A stretch of 64,000 bases of DNA from Cladorrhinum sp. PSN259 (lineage: Eukaryota > Ascomycota > Sordariomycetes > Sordariales > Podosporaceae): positions 1,054,001-1,118,000 of the forward strand of contig MU867061.1 of assembly GCA_033725935.1 (NCBI GenBank), in the 5' to 3' direction. Below the pieces are notes generated by a model that saw only the letters and a program-made list of their open reading frames with translations, made no database searches and had not been told where the DNA came from. Position numbers and translations under genes: made by a program. This document shows, one piece after another, positions 1 through 9,627 of the stretch (position 1 is its first letter; every line of letters begins with the position of its first letter).

Positions 1-452
1 TTGATCACGTAGCTGAAGATTTTGACGAGACGGTCGTGGGTGGGCTTGTAGAGATCGATGAAGCTGAAATCGGTGACGCCGCAGTCAAACATGAGTTTTC
101 GTAAGGACATGAAGAAGCCCATGAGGTTGCGGGTGTCTGGTGGCATCAATGAGTCTCCAAAGTCACTGCAAATGTCCTCGGCTGCTGCGCGCATCGCCGG
201 TTCGACTGTTGTCCTCGTCTTGTTCATAAGAAGCTCGCCGAACCATTCAAAGATCATTTGTACCTGGATTGGATTTGGCTTCTGCAGGTCGGGAATCGTG
301 AAGGAAACGCCCATTTCGTTGATACATCCTACGATCTCGTGGTCTGGTAGGCGCATGTTGGCGTATGCTGCTTCTTCCTCCTTTTTGCGCTGCCGTGACT
401 GCGGCGCCACGGGCGGCGGGGGCATCATGGACATTCGTTTGTTGTACGACAT
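1..452 (-). CDS. nuf2: Kinetochore protein NUF2 (5' part, runs off the window)
   Basis: NUF2 is a subunit of the Ndc80 complex that links kinetochores to spindle microtubules. The reading frame starts at the ATG at 452-450 on the minus strand and stays open to the window edge, giving about 150 residues with no intron. After a basic, proline-rich head (MSYNKRMSMMPPPP) comes the N-terminal calponin-homology-type region. Its NUF2 family signature is near the window edge, at about residues 125-149: FSFIDLYKPTHDRLVKIFSY. An earlier stretch, LPDHEIVGCINEMGVSF, also fits the family. The coiled-coil C-terminus lies outside the window. The next gene upstream on the same strand begins its stop at 903, so about 450 bp holds the promoter. 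The family assignment is from recognition of the conserved block and is fairly secure. Confidence 0.9.
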   Translation of the reverse strand, partial: MSYNKRMSMMPPPPVAPQSRQRKKEEEAAYANMRLPDHEIVGCINEMGVSFTIPDLQKPNPIQVQMIFEWFGELLMNKTRTTVEPAMRAAAEDICSDFGDSLMPPDTRNLMGFFMSLRKLMFDCGVTDFSFIDLYKPTHDRLVKIFSYVI

Positions 453-902
453 TTTGACGGTATTGCTATCTGTCACCGGCAGTGTCGTGTAGGTCGAGAC
501 CGTGGAATGCGGCGGGATCGCGTTGCTGAAAATGGCGGTCGTAGTCTTGAAATGCGACAACGCTTTGGATAATTTGGGTGGAGTGTTGACGAAACTGGCG
601 GGGCAGCTTCCACGTTGCTCGGGAAACTGGCTGCCAAGAGAAAGTGCCTGTTGATGAATTTCCAGAACCCTAACCCGTACATCCACCATTAACAACACCA
701 CTTGTTGACAACCCCTTAATGACTATAAATGATCCCTTTAAAAGATATTGGGTTGCTCTAGAAGGGAAAATAATGAATGTTGTAATTCATGGGTATATCC
801 ACCTTAGCAACACATATTGATACCACCCGCGATCCCTACCCCCCCCCCTCCACCTCAACGTAACGGACGGTCACTGCTCACACCATCTGCCCTAAACCAC
901 CC
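453..902. other. Spacer between nuf2 and the upstream small membrane-protein gene
   Basis: This 450-bp stretch must hold the nuf2 promoter and the 3' end of the gene at 903-1657. It is AT-rich around 700-830 and C-rich after 835. I see no further gene. Confidence 0.6.
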
Positions 903-1657
903 CTATACGCTATGTTCCCTTTTCTTTGGTTTCTTTGGTATAGACTTGCACTCCCTCCGTCCCAGAAGTATCCTCCTCGCCAAAAACAACTCATTAGGAC
1001 ACTCGCCCGCTTCCATTTCCTCTCGACCATCATCCCCCTTCCAGGAATTGGACCCCCCCTTACTCCCTTCAGCCGGTTCAAGTCTACCCCCTCTATTCCT
1101 CCCTTTCCCATCCTTCTTCATCACAATCCTGCCAACCGCCGCCCCCGTCCCTCGTCCCTTCAACCGCATCATCCTCCCCAAAAACCCAGGCGGCGGTCCA
1201 AGTTCATAACCCTTGACAATTTCGCATCCATTTCCCTGCCATTCATGCTATTATTTCTCTCCCAAACATCAGTATTTTACTTATAAAAAAAAATAAAAAA
1301 GTTGGTGATGATACTTACACCTTCACAAAACTCAATAAACTCCTTCTTGCTGCTCCACTCGGCCAATCCTGTGCTTCTTCTCGTGTCTTGTGCCGATTCC
1401 ATGGTCGGCCAGAGCGCAAAGGTGGCGAGGAGGAAAGTCAGGATAGTTAAAAGTTTGAAGAGTACGGGCCCCGCGCGATTACAGTGTGCTTTCAGGACTG
1501 AATAGATGGTGTTTTGCTGAGGGAGACAGGATTCACTGGTTGTAGGTAATCGTGATGGTGGTGGTGATGGTGGTGATGTATCATCACAGCAACTTTCGAT
1601 CTCAAGTTCTGAAAGTGTTGCTTTTGGTTTACCAATATGACGAGTGGAAGAAGGCAT
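903..1657 (-). CDS. Small single-pass membrane protein, hypothetical (two exons)
   Basis: The model is complement(join(903..1235,1319..1657)), 223 residues. The intron of 83 nt has a GTAAGT donor, a CTGAT branch-like site and a CAG acceptor, and is phase 0. Joining it fuses EFIEFCEG to GNGCEIVKGYELGPPPGF, which reads as continuous coding sequence. The N-terminal half is Ser/Pro/Thr-rich with a polar stretch, followed by one hydrophobic helix (about residues 60-80, VLFKLLTILTFLLATFALW). The C-terminal half is basic and glycine-rich and ends KKREHSV. The fold resembles a single-pass membrane protein with a basic tail. I do not recognise the family. Exon 1 is well supported; exon 2 rests on the splice signals and phase match. 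Confidence 0.6.
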
Positions 1658-4600
1658 GATTGCTCAATGGTACCACGAATATTGGGCACGAATGGGGTTT
1701 AACGGACTGCTGGTGAAGGAGTATAATGTTTCCCTCATCAGCCATGTTTTCTACCTACCGAGCTTTTACGACTAGGCAAACCCTGTTTCATGATGCCGCG
1801 TCAGTTGGTTTCTGCTCAGCCTCCCCATCCTATAATGGAACTATTGTCACATGATGAATGCAGGGGTTAGAGAAGGCTATGGCCGACTGACAATATTGTT
1901 GATGATACATATGATACGGACTACTCGGAATCAACACAGCCTTATATGTCTCTTCAGAATCTGCGAGGCTACCCATAAGCCAATTTGTTGCCGCGTAAGG
2001 TGAGAGAACCGATGATTCAATGCCCAGACCTGGATCCTCGTGTTGCATGTAAATAGCCCCGGCTGACAGCAGCTGCACCCTTGTCAGACCCTCAATATAT
2101 AAAAAACAGCCCTGCAATAAAGCCGCGGCCTGCCTGCCCTGCCAGCAAAAAACACTTAACAGACCTTGTCCCTGGTCTCTTTACACAACATGTCGATATA
2201 TTGCTGTGATCGCAGACAGACCATCGATAAATTGCAGCAATTGAGCTCGCAATTCTGTCCAGTGGGAGCCATGTCTGGAAATGAGCAAATCTGCGCCTAC
2301 CCGTTTTCCCTTTACGTACAGTAGGTAACGGGCACTGTCGGCCATCAACCCATATTAGCGGGGAGGTACTTTGTGTCTAATGCCACAGACCTACTCTCTC
2401 ACCATAATACACCAAAGAATGTTCCCCGGGACCTTCCACGCACACAGGTAGCCGTCGCGCACGCGTGATGGTCATTTTTCCCGGCCCGACGTGTTTATAT
2501 AGAGTGTACCAGATTGACGACACCAGGCGAACGTCAATAATGTCTATGCTATAACAGCCTGTGCCGCTCATCTCGAAAACGATGAGCAGCAGTTTCCAGG
2601 TGCAGACAACTGTGCAAGAAAAGAAAAACATCTGGCCACTTACACTGGATGGATGTTGTAAGGGCTGAAATCATGAAACGCGATGGCGTTCGGCCGTCCA
2701 GCCATTTTTGAGGTCCGTCGGGTCAGCTTCTCGTCATACCGGCCGTTTCCCTCTCCGTAATTGGTCCCCGATCGTAGATGTTCCAGGGCGACAACCCCTC
2801 GGTGAAATATTCCACGTTGATCCTCTCCGATGAGCCCGAATGAAGCTGTGGTGATGAGAAGCTACCGAATCAGAGTCCATCCAGCCGGCATGCTGCATTT
2901 CTGTGCTTCGTTTCCTCTTGTCCATCTGGATCCCCATATGGTTCATGGCTGGCTTTTCCCCGCATCTAGTGTAAATCGGGCCCCAAGCTCTTTGGTCCCT
3001 TGGTGCTTGTTACGTTACTAGCTGCGTGCACTACCTGTAGTCTGTAGATGGTCGTTTATTAGCGTGCGCGTGGGCGGGTAGTGCCGAAAGGTTTCTGGTG
3101 TGAGGGCAGCGAAGCGAATGCGGACTCTTGTGCAAACATGAGAAAACAGCCTCTGAAATTTTTCTTTTCATGCGTGATCCAGGGGGTCAGCACTTTGGAA
3201 TGCTGCAGTGATCATGTCTTGGGCAGAAGGGAAAAGTGTGGGTGAATACACGTGTCAGCCTGACAGACAGCGGCAAGCCTAGCGGACCTCCCTTGTCACG
3301 CAGAAAGGTGCGGGCCCGAGGGATCACTGCTGAGCGGGATATGCAGGTGGTGCAGATGCGCGAGATGTTTGGACGAAAAGCCAAGAGGGCACCTGAGGGC
3401 CCATCGGAAAGAGCAAACGGAAACGATGATGACGGTCATTGACGGCCATGACGGGATACACTTGTTTGCGTCGTCGTCGACTGCGGCGTCTCCTTCGCCT
3501 CAGAGGATCGGCAGTCAACTTCAAGGAATTGACAGCGACACTGACGCCAATACATCAATGCACCCGGTAGCGTAGCAGTTGGTGGTGAAGGGTGGGTGGT
3601 AATGGGAATGGAACATGGGAACGTCGACGTCTTGGAGAATGCTTCGAAAGGTGGCAATTGCCCTATCGTGCTTCTATGACATAATTGGCCAGGGCAGTTT
3701 TTTTTTTTGCACAGGGGTGCCATCGATCCATCGACAGACAGCTGCACGAGCTTTTCCGTTTCGACAACTGCACTGACGGGACGATGCAAACGAAAGTTCA
3801 CCGCCAAGCTCAATATGGCGTTTTCCCGCGCAAAAGGACGGATACGAATATTTCGTTATTTTGTACCTTGGCCGCGAGGTAAGCACAGAATATTGAAATC
3901 CTGCAGTCTGCCATCGGGAACCGAGCATCCCACATGTCGATAATGCGCTCATACACATCTTCAATAAAATGTTGCAAGATCATCGAATGAAAACCCAAAG
4001 ACGACACAAGAAATGGTTGGAAAATGGTCTCCAGACCAACCCCATTGCACCCCTCCTCCACTGCAAGGTCCACTGGAAAGGCCCCTGGCCCATGGGTCTG
4101 ACGAAAAAACCGTTGAGGTGGGTCAGTGCCAAGCCAACCGTCACCTCAAGGGCCCAAACTGGCGTGGAAACTGGAAACCTCAGGGTTCGTGTCGACTGGA
4201 CTAGAGTCTCGCAGAGAGGGGAAACGGGGCCTTCTCCGATCAATACCATTCACATTCAAGTCCGATGATGGAGATGGGGATGATTGCTAATTCCCTAGGG
4301 ATTTTTGGTACGACCAATGGCCGTGATTGTTGGCTGCGAGTTTCGACCGAGCTTTCAATAACGTTGACCAGAGGTCTCGAGGTCGGCAGCCATGGGTCCG
4401 CTCCAAGACCTGATTGGAGAGAGCCGGAAGTTGGGAGGGGCTGCACCTTTGGGAGAGTCCCCCAATACACCCCAGCAATCACACATCCCACCCCTTCCGG
4501 CTTCCGTTTTCCTCTTCTTTCTTTTCGACTGACTGTAACACCCCTTCGTGTCCAGTTGCCGGTGCCGTGTCCCATTCTGTCCCTTCTGAAGTGGAGAGTT

Positions 4601-5333
4601 AACAGGGAACAAGCTGCCCAGCACCGCCCAGGCCAGGAAGGAAGCAAGGTACCCGGCCCCCTTCCCTTGTCACTTTGATTCTTAATTTTTTTCCTGGGGC
4701 CGGCTTGCTTGCTGCACCTGGTCTCAGTCTCAAATACGTGGGCCCTCCCAGACAACCCTTCTTCTCTGGATCTCTTTCAGACATTTTACCCCCCCGCTAC
4801 TATCAAGGAGGAATATTCAGCGGCGATCCATTTTTGTGCCTTTTTTCTTGTTCGTTTTCTCTTCCCCAATACCCCTCGTTCTTATACCCCCTCGCGTAAC
4901 GCGAATTCGCCCTTGCCACCATTCCAACGGTCATAAGTTCCGACAATTCCAGCGAACCGTTCTGCCGACCGTGTTCTACGAATCGACGAACGGGAACTAA
5001 GGAAAGAAGCTGCGGGCGAAAAGTGCTCCGTGCTCTCATTCCCAGCTCCAGCTCCGGTCCTCCGATACAGCCCCTCATACCATACCTTTTAACCATTCCT
5101 CCACGCCACACACACCTTAGAAACCAGCCCCGATTGTCACGCCGCCGAAGCATGCTCTAGAGACACATCTCAGCTTGCGACGAATTTTGCTGATCGCATC
5201 TTTTCGCGTTCACGCGTCACTTACAATAGCTACCATTCATAATGATTCGGCCCCACTCGTCTCCCACCTCAGATCTTATTAGCCAACCCCACCGCACCTC
5301 TTGTCATCGATCGTGAAGGTCTCCTTTGGCAAG
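1658..5333. other. Long gene-free stretch with CT-rich leader
   Basis: This 3.7-kb region separates two divergent genes. Short open frames occur on both strands, but none shows conserved motifs or paired splice signals that I can support. From about 4480 to 5250 the plus strand is strongly C/T-rich, typical of the promoter and 5' leader of the plus-strand gene that starts at 5334. A multi-exon gene with very small exons cannot be excluded. Confidence 0.5.
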
Positions 5334-7748
5334 ATGGCACTGTGGCTCTTCAGACGCAAGAGTCGCAGGAAGCGTGCTCGATCAAACACTCTAGATTCGG
5401 AAGAATCCCGCGGACGGCCGCTCGAACCAGCACTACAGCAGCGCAGCCAGACTGCGCCAGACGTAGCCATGGCCATGCTAGCGCCAGCGTTGGATCGTCA
5501 AGGGACCAAGGAGCAGCGGACTGAGCCCAACAAACTCCAGCGTCGAGTCCGCCCGTACAGCTTCTCGCCGGACCGCCAGGATTCAATATGGGTTCGTCGC
5601 AACAAGAGCACCCGGGCCAACACAGCGCCGGGAAACCACATCGGTGCCTTGGACTCCACTGATGAAGAATTGATGCGTGTTCCCACACTTCACAACAAAA
5701 GAAACAGAGATGACCTATCACGGAAAAAATCCAGCAAGAGGAGGAAGCACGACCATCAGCGCGAGGCTGAGATCAAGGCCATGAGCGCCTTCGTACCTGT
5801 ACGACCTGCTGCAGAGGATTGGACGGCCGGAAGGCCAATGAAAAGGGAGAGCAAGAGGGTAAAGACCGGTTTAGGGTTTGGCTTTAAGGGGTCGGATTGG
5901 GAGAAGCACAATCGATCTTCAGATATTTCTCTGCCTGTACCGGAATCCATCGACTCTGCATTTTCATCAGACTCGGACTTTATGTCATTCAAGGTGTCTG
6001 CTTTCGAGGCTCTTGCGCCACGCCCAACATTGCGATGCACCACGCGCACAGCTGCCGAAGCTGCTCTCTTCAGGCGCCCCTCTCAGAGGGAGAGAAAGTC
6101 ACCATCGGTCCCAATCCCGGAAGAAACTCTCAAGGCACACAAACGCATTGCCAACCTTGCAGATGATCTGTCCGCCAGCGACTTGCGAGAGCTTATGGAA
6201 AGAGACCAGCGCCGGAGAGAGAGGAAACGTCAGCGTGAGCAAGAAAAGATCCAACAAAAATTAGCTCGCCGAGCAGAAAAGCAAAAGGCGATTGATGCCG
6301 TTGCTCGGGAGCAGGGCAGGGAGTCGCCACCAAATCTAGAGAGAGGAGTCCTCGGCCGAGAGTCAGTTGGCGTGGGAGTCGACCCAGTTTCTGTTGTTGT
6401 GACATCTTCCAGGATAAGGAACTCGGAGGAGGATGTCCAACAAAACGGAGAAGCTGCCGAGCCCGTCGAGGCTGACTCTCCCCCACATCCACTACAGACA
6501 TTTCACAGGGTTGATAGCGTTCCATTGCAAACGCCACAGCCGACCACAGAACCTAAACAGCAGGCCGGATCCATACTGTCAAGTCCTAGATCCAGGAGCT
6601 CTTTTCTGCGCGTAAAGGCGAGACGATCCAAATCACCCAGAGATTCCATCACCCGAACGGAACAGTCTGAATCATTACGGAAGGGCTCAGAGTCAAGCAG
6701 CTCTAGAGGTCCGTTGTCATGGGCTTCCTTTTTCAGATGGGGCGTCAGGAACAAACGGAGCTCGGATGGCCCATCGTCATTCTCCAATACGTCCCGGGAT
6801 TCGATGCAGACAACCCCCCTCGCGCCCACACCACCCGCCCACCTTGTGCCGCGCCGGATCAGCTCAGGTGTGCCAAAACGCACAATGTCTCGTTTCCGTG
6901 AAGATTTACCCGACTTCCCAATGTCGCCCCCTGATTCGCGGATACAGTCTCCTGAGGTTGATCTGATACCGCCAATCATCGAAACCTCACCGGATGCACC
7001 TTCCAGTAAGGGAGACAACGAAGCTGCTGCCCCACCGTCGCCAGGTAACGGGCCTGACTCGCCTGTGTATGACCACCAGGCTTTGGAAGCCATGCGCGAC
7101 ACCCCGTCAACGTTTAGCCATCCGGACGAGCAAGGCCCTTCGCCGGAACCACAAAATATTTCGCTGGCCTCAATTGATTCTGAAGGGTCATGGTTTGCAG
7201 GGAAAGCAGCCAAGAAGCGAAAGACATCGGGCGTTGTTCGCAGACTGACGCCAGAATCCGACAACGAGCGCATCGACGAGGCCGACAATGACAATTACAT
7301 GTCCATAGCAGATGATGATTATCTATCACGCTTAACCCCTTCCCAAGCTGGACCTAGTTGGAATCGTCGCTCGAATGGCGAGCCGAGGGCATCCAGTGAT
7401 TGGGAAGAGGAAGCCCACTGGGGAACCGTCAGAGGACAACAACCGACTGTCGTTCACGCCCACGGAGTAGACAGGATGAAGAGTCGCGAAGGCTTGCTAA
7501 ACACATATGGAGATCAAGGTGAACAAAAGCCGGCGGAGCAGGAAGCGGGCGAGAGCACCGACGGCGGGAGCCCCATCGATGCCGTAGCTGGCATTCAACG
7601 AGCCACAAGTGTCAACCTTGGCAGGGGGCACGCTCACCGGGTGAGTGCTGGAAGCGTTCGACTTCTGTCTATCAGCCCTCGGTCATCCGTTGATGCCAAG
7701 CGCGCAAGCTTGGCGTCAGCGTCTGCTTCAAGATCTGAAGTATTTTGA
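5334..7748 (+). CDS. Large basic, Ser/Pro-rich protein, hypothetical
   Basis: This is an uninterrupted 804-residue frame. The first ATG is at 5334; the frame is open for a few codons further upstream but has no ATG there. The N-terminus is very basic (FRRKSRRKRAR), with more nuclear-localisation-like clusters such as KKSSKRRKHD near residue 125 and AKKRKTSG near residue 630. Residues about 285-330 form a highly charged helix rich in E, R, K and Q (RDQRRRERKRQREQEKIQQK), likely a coiled coil or single alpha-helix. The rest is low complexity, rich in Ser, Pro, Asp and Glu, with many SP/TP sites that would suit proline-directed kinases. No enzymatic domain is visible. The length, single exon and sustained frame leave little doubt that it is a gene. 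Function is unknown; a nuclear or cortical scaffold is a guess. Confidence 0.85.
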   Translation: MALWLFRRKSRRKRARSNTLDSEESRGRPLEPALQQRSQTAPDVAMAMLAPALDRQGTKEQRTEPNKLQRRVRPYSFSPDRQDSIWVRRNKSTRANTAPGNHIGALDSTDEELMRVPTLHNKRNRDDLSRKKSSKRRKHDHQREAEIKAMSAFVPVRPAAEDWTAGRPMKRESKRVKTGLGFGFKGSDWEKHNRSSDISLPVPESIDSAFSSDSDFMSFKVSAFEALAPRPTLRCTTRTAAEAALFRRPSQRERKSPSVPIPEETLKAHKRIANLADDLSASDLRELMERDQRRRERKRQREQEKIQQKLARRAEKQKAIDAVAREQGRESPPNLERGVLGRESVGVGVDPVSVVVTSSRIRNSEEDVQQNGEAAEPVEADSPPHPLQTFHRVDSVPLQTPQPTTEPKQQAGSILSSPRSRSSFLRVKARRSKSPRDSITRTEQSESLRKGSESSSSRGPLSWASFFRWGVRNKRSSDGPSSFSNTSRDSMQTTPLAPTPPAHLVPRRISSGVPKRTMSRFREDLPDFPMSPPDSRIQSPEVDLIPPIIETSPDAPSSKGDNEAAAPPSPGNGPDSPVYDHQALEAMRDTPSTFSHPDEQGPSPEPQNISLASIDSEGSWFAGKAAKKRKTSGVVRRLTPESDNERIDEADNDNYMSIADDDYLSRLTPSQAGPSWNRRSNGEPRASSDWEEEAHWGTVRGQQPTVVHAHGVDRMKSREGLLNTYGDQGEQKPAEQEAGESTDGGSPIDAVAGIQRATSVNLGRGHAHRVSAGSVRLLSISPRSSVDAKRASLASASASRSEVF

Positions 7749-8738
7749 GGACCTAAAAAGATGAGACTGGTAAGGAAAAGATGCCCATGATGCGGAACAA
7801 ACTGGCTGAACCCTCGAAACACACATTCTTTACACCTACACTCATTTAACATTTCCTTCCCAATCGTATCATATCCCAAAATATTTTACCGACCCCTAGT
7901 CACTCTTTCACTATCTATTTTTTCCTTCTTACGACCCAATCATCAAACATAAAAAACAGTCGAAAATTACGAAAAGTTTGATCATGCAAACCGCTTCATT
8001 GGCCAGCCAGCCGCATCATCTGCATCTTCCACTACCAGCCATCTTCCTCATTCTCAGATGAAAAGCCCCGCACTCTCTCTCAAAGGTTTATGGAGGAGGC
8101 TTCTTATGTATGATATGGAGGACTAGATTGTTTTGCTCTTTGACACACATACCCATACCCCGTTTGCTTTTTATGTTTATAGTGTATTTTTCTTGTCAGG
8201 ATACCCCCATCATCATGCAATGACTTTTTCAATTTTCCCCCTCTTTTCTGCAACCCTGCAAACATCATGAATTTAAGAAAATAAATCGGTTAAGGGAAAT
8301 ATCAATAGAAAGGGAACGGTTGGGCACAGCACACATGTTTGGAGTTTTTCAATGATGGGGGAAAAGAGTGGCACAAGGGCATTGCATGAGGATGTTCACC
8401 ACACAAATGGAGAGTCAACTAGCCTTGGGAAAAGGGAAGATGGAAACGGGTGGGATAGAAAATTTGAAGTATTGCTTTTTTCCGATATCATTTTCTTTTC
8501 CGGTAGGCTTTTGGGACAAACCAGAATCACTTTCCAGCTGAGAACAAGCAGAAATCCGGTTTTCAGACAGACGTTTTCATCATCGAAGAGTGAAAAAAAA
8601 ACCTGCTGAGCAAGAGTGCGGGTGGGTTGCATGAAACGAAGCTATTGAAGGAAGTGAAACGGGGAAAAAGAAAATAACTGAGAGCTCGGCAGCAAGGCCG
8701 AGATGAGAGAAGAAGAAAGCTTTCAAGCAAAATGATTG
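7749..8738. other. Intergenic, 3' region of the 804-residue gene
   Basis: The sequence is AT-rich with T-runs and contains the presumed 3' UTR of the gene ending at 7748. Small open frames around 8350-8630 have no recognisable features. I see nothing else. Confidence 0.5.
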
Positions 8739-8828
8739 GGGGCCACCCGGGGATTGAACCCGGGACCTCTCGCAGGAAATGTTTAGGGTGTACCCTAAGC
8801 GAGAATCATACCACTAGACCAGCGGCCC
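8739..8828 (-). tRNA. tRNA-Pro (anticodon AGG) with an 18-nt intron
   Basis: Read on the minus strand, the 5' arm GGGCCGC pairs over seven positions with GTGGCCC at the 3' end, one pair being G-U. The anticodon stem CTCGC/GCGAG encloses the loop TTAGGGT, giving anticodon AGG (Pro). The T arm is CCCGG-GTTCAAT-CCCGGG-like. An 18-nt insertion follows the base 3' of the anticodon, the standard place for nuclear tRNA introns removed by the tRNA splicing endonuclease. The CCA end is not encoded, as expected in eukaryotes. Mature length is 72 nt without CCA. Confidence 0.95.
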
Positions 8829-9627
8829 GTTTTTCGCTCGGTGGAGCTATGAACGTTTGATGGATGGCGTTGTGGGACGGAAGGATTAAGGCTGTCGGGT
8901 GGTCAGATGAGAGAGAGTGAGAGAACCTTTTCAGATGAGAGTGAGAGAACCATTTCAGATGAAGAGCGAAGCGTACGAGGGGGTTGGCTCATTCTTAAGA
9001 AACTCCCTTTTTTTTTTTCTCCTTCTTCAGTTGGTAGATATCTCTTTCTACCTTGTTCTGTATCTGAGTTTGTCATCCATCATGTAGCCACAGCCTGCTA
9101 TTATTGGATTTGTTTCAAGGGTGTGGTATGGTAGGTACGTATATATGTATGATATGAAAAACTACTGTGTGTGGAGGGAAGTTTGCTGCTGCTGCTGCTG
9201 CTTTCTCTTCGTCTGACTCTTCACTTGAATGGGGAAAAAAATTCATTGTTTCTCATGTCCGGTCTGTCGTTGTACTTGCATGTCATGCAGGGAGAGCCAG
9301 ATTATTATTAGGTTTTGTGTACGAGTTTGTGAGATCTCGTGTTCATAGCTTACTAAAATGCCATTATTTGATACCATTTTTTTGGCCCCTTTTGTTCAGC
9401 CAGTATTGAAAACGGGTTTCAAAAGGTAGGGACCTATGTTGGGCGGAGAAGAATGGTTGCGAGGGTTGGAGAGTTGTGCTGGGAGATGTGGGTGGTATGA
9501 TCATATACGAAATTGTGCGAAGTAAAATAAGTAATGGCTGCGATCATTATTTTTATTTTTATTTATTTTTCATTTTTTATTTTTCATTTTTTTTAAAAAA
9601 AATTTATGCATATGCACATGTATGTAA
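8829..9627. other. Intergenic spacer with low-complexity tracts
   Basis: It contains a near-duplicate purine-rich block at about 8910-8960 (GTGAGAGAACC repeated), a short (GCT)n run near 9187-9203 and a T/A-rich tract at 9545-9605. No gene is supported. It holds the 3' end of the TPR gene that ends at 9628. Confidence 0.5.

Noticed and set aside
817..1286. Plus-strand Pro-rich frames at 817-1286
   Set aside because: They are antisense to exon 2 of the small membrane-protein gene and arise from its Gly/Arg-rich coding strand.
4240..4755. 171-codon minus-strand frame in the long gene-free region
   Set aside because: It overlaps open frames on the other strand in the same GC-rich tract, has no known motif, and lies in the CT-rich leader of the gene at 5334.
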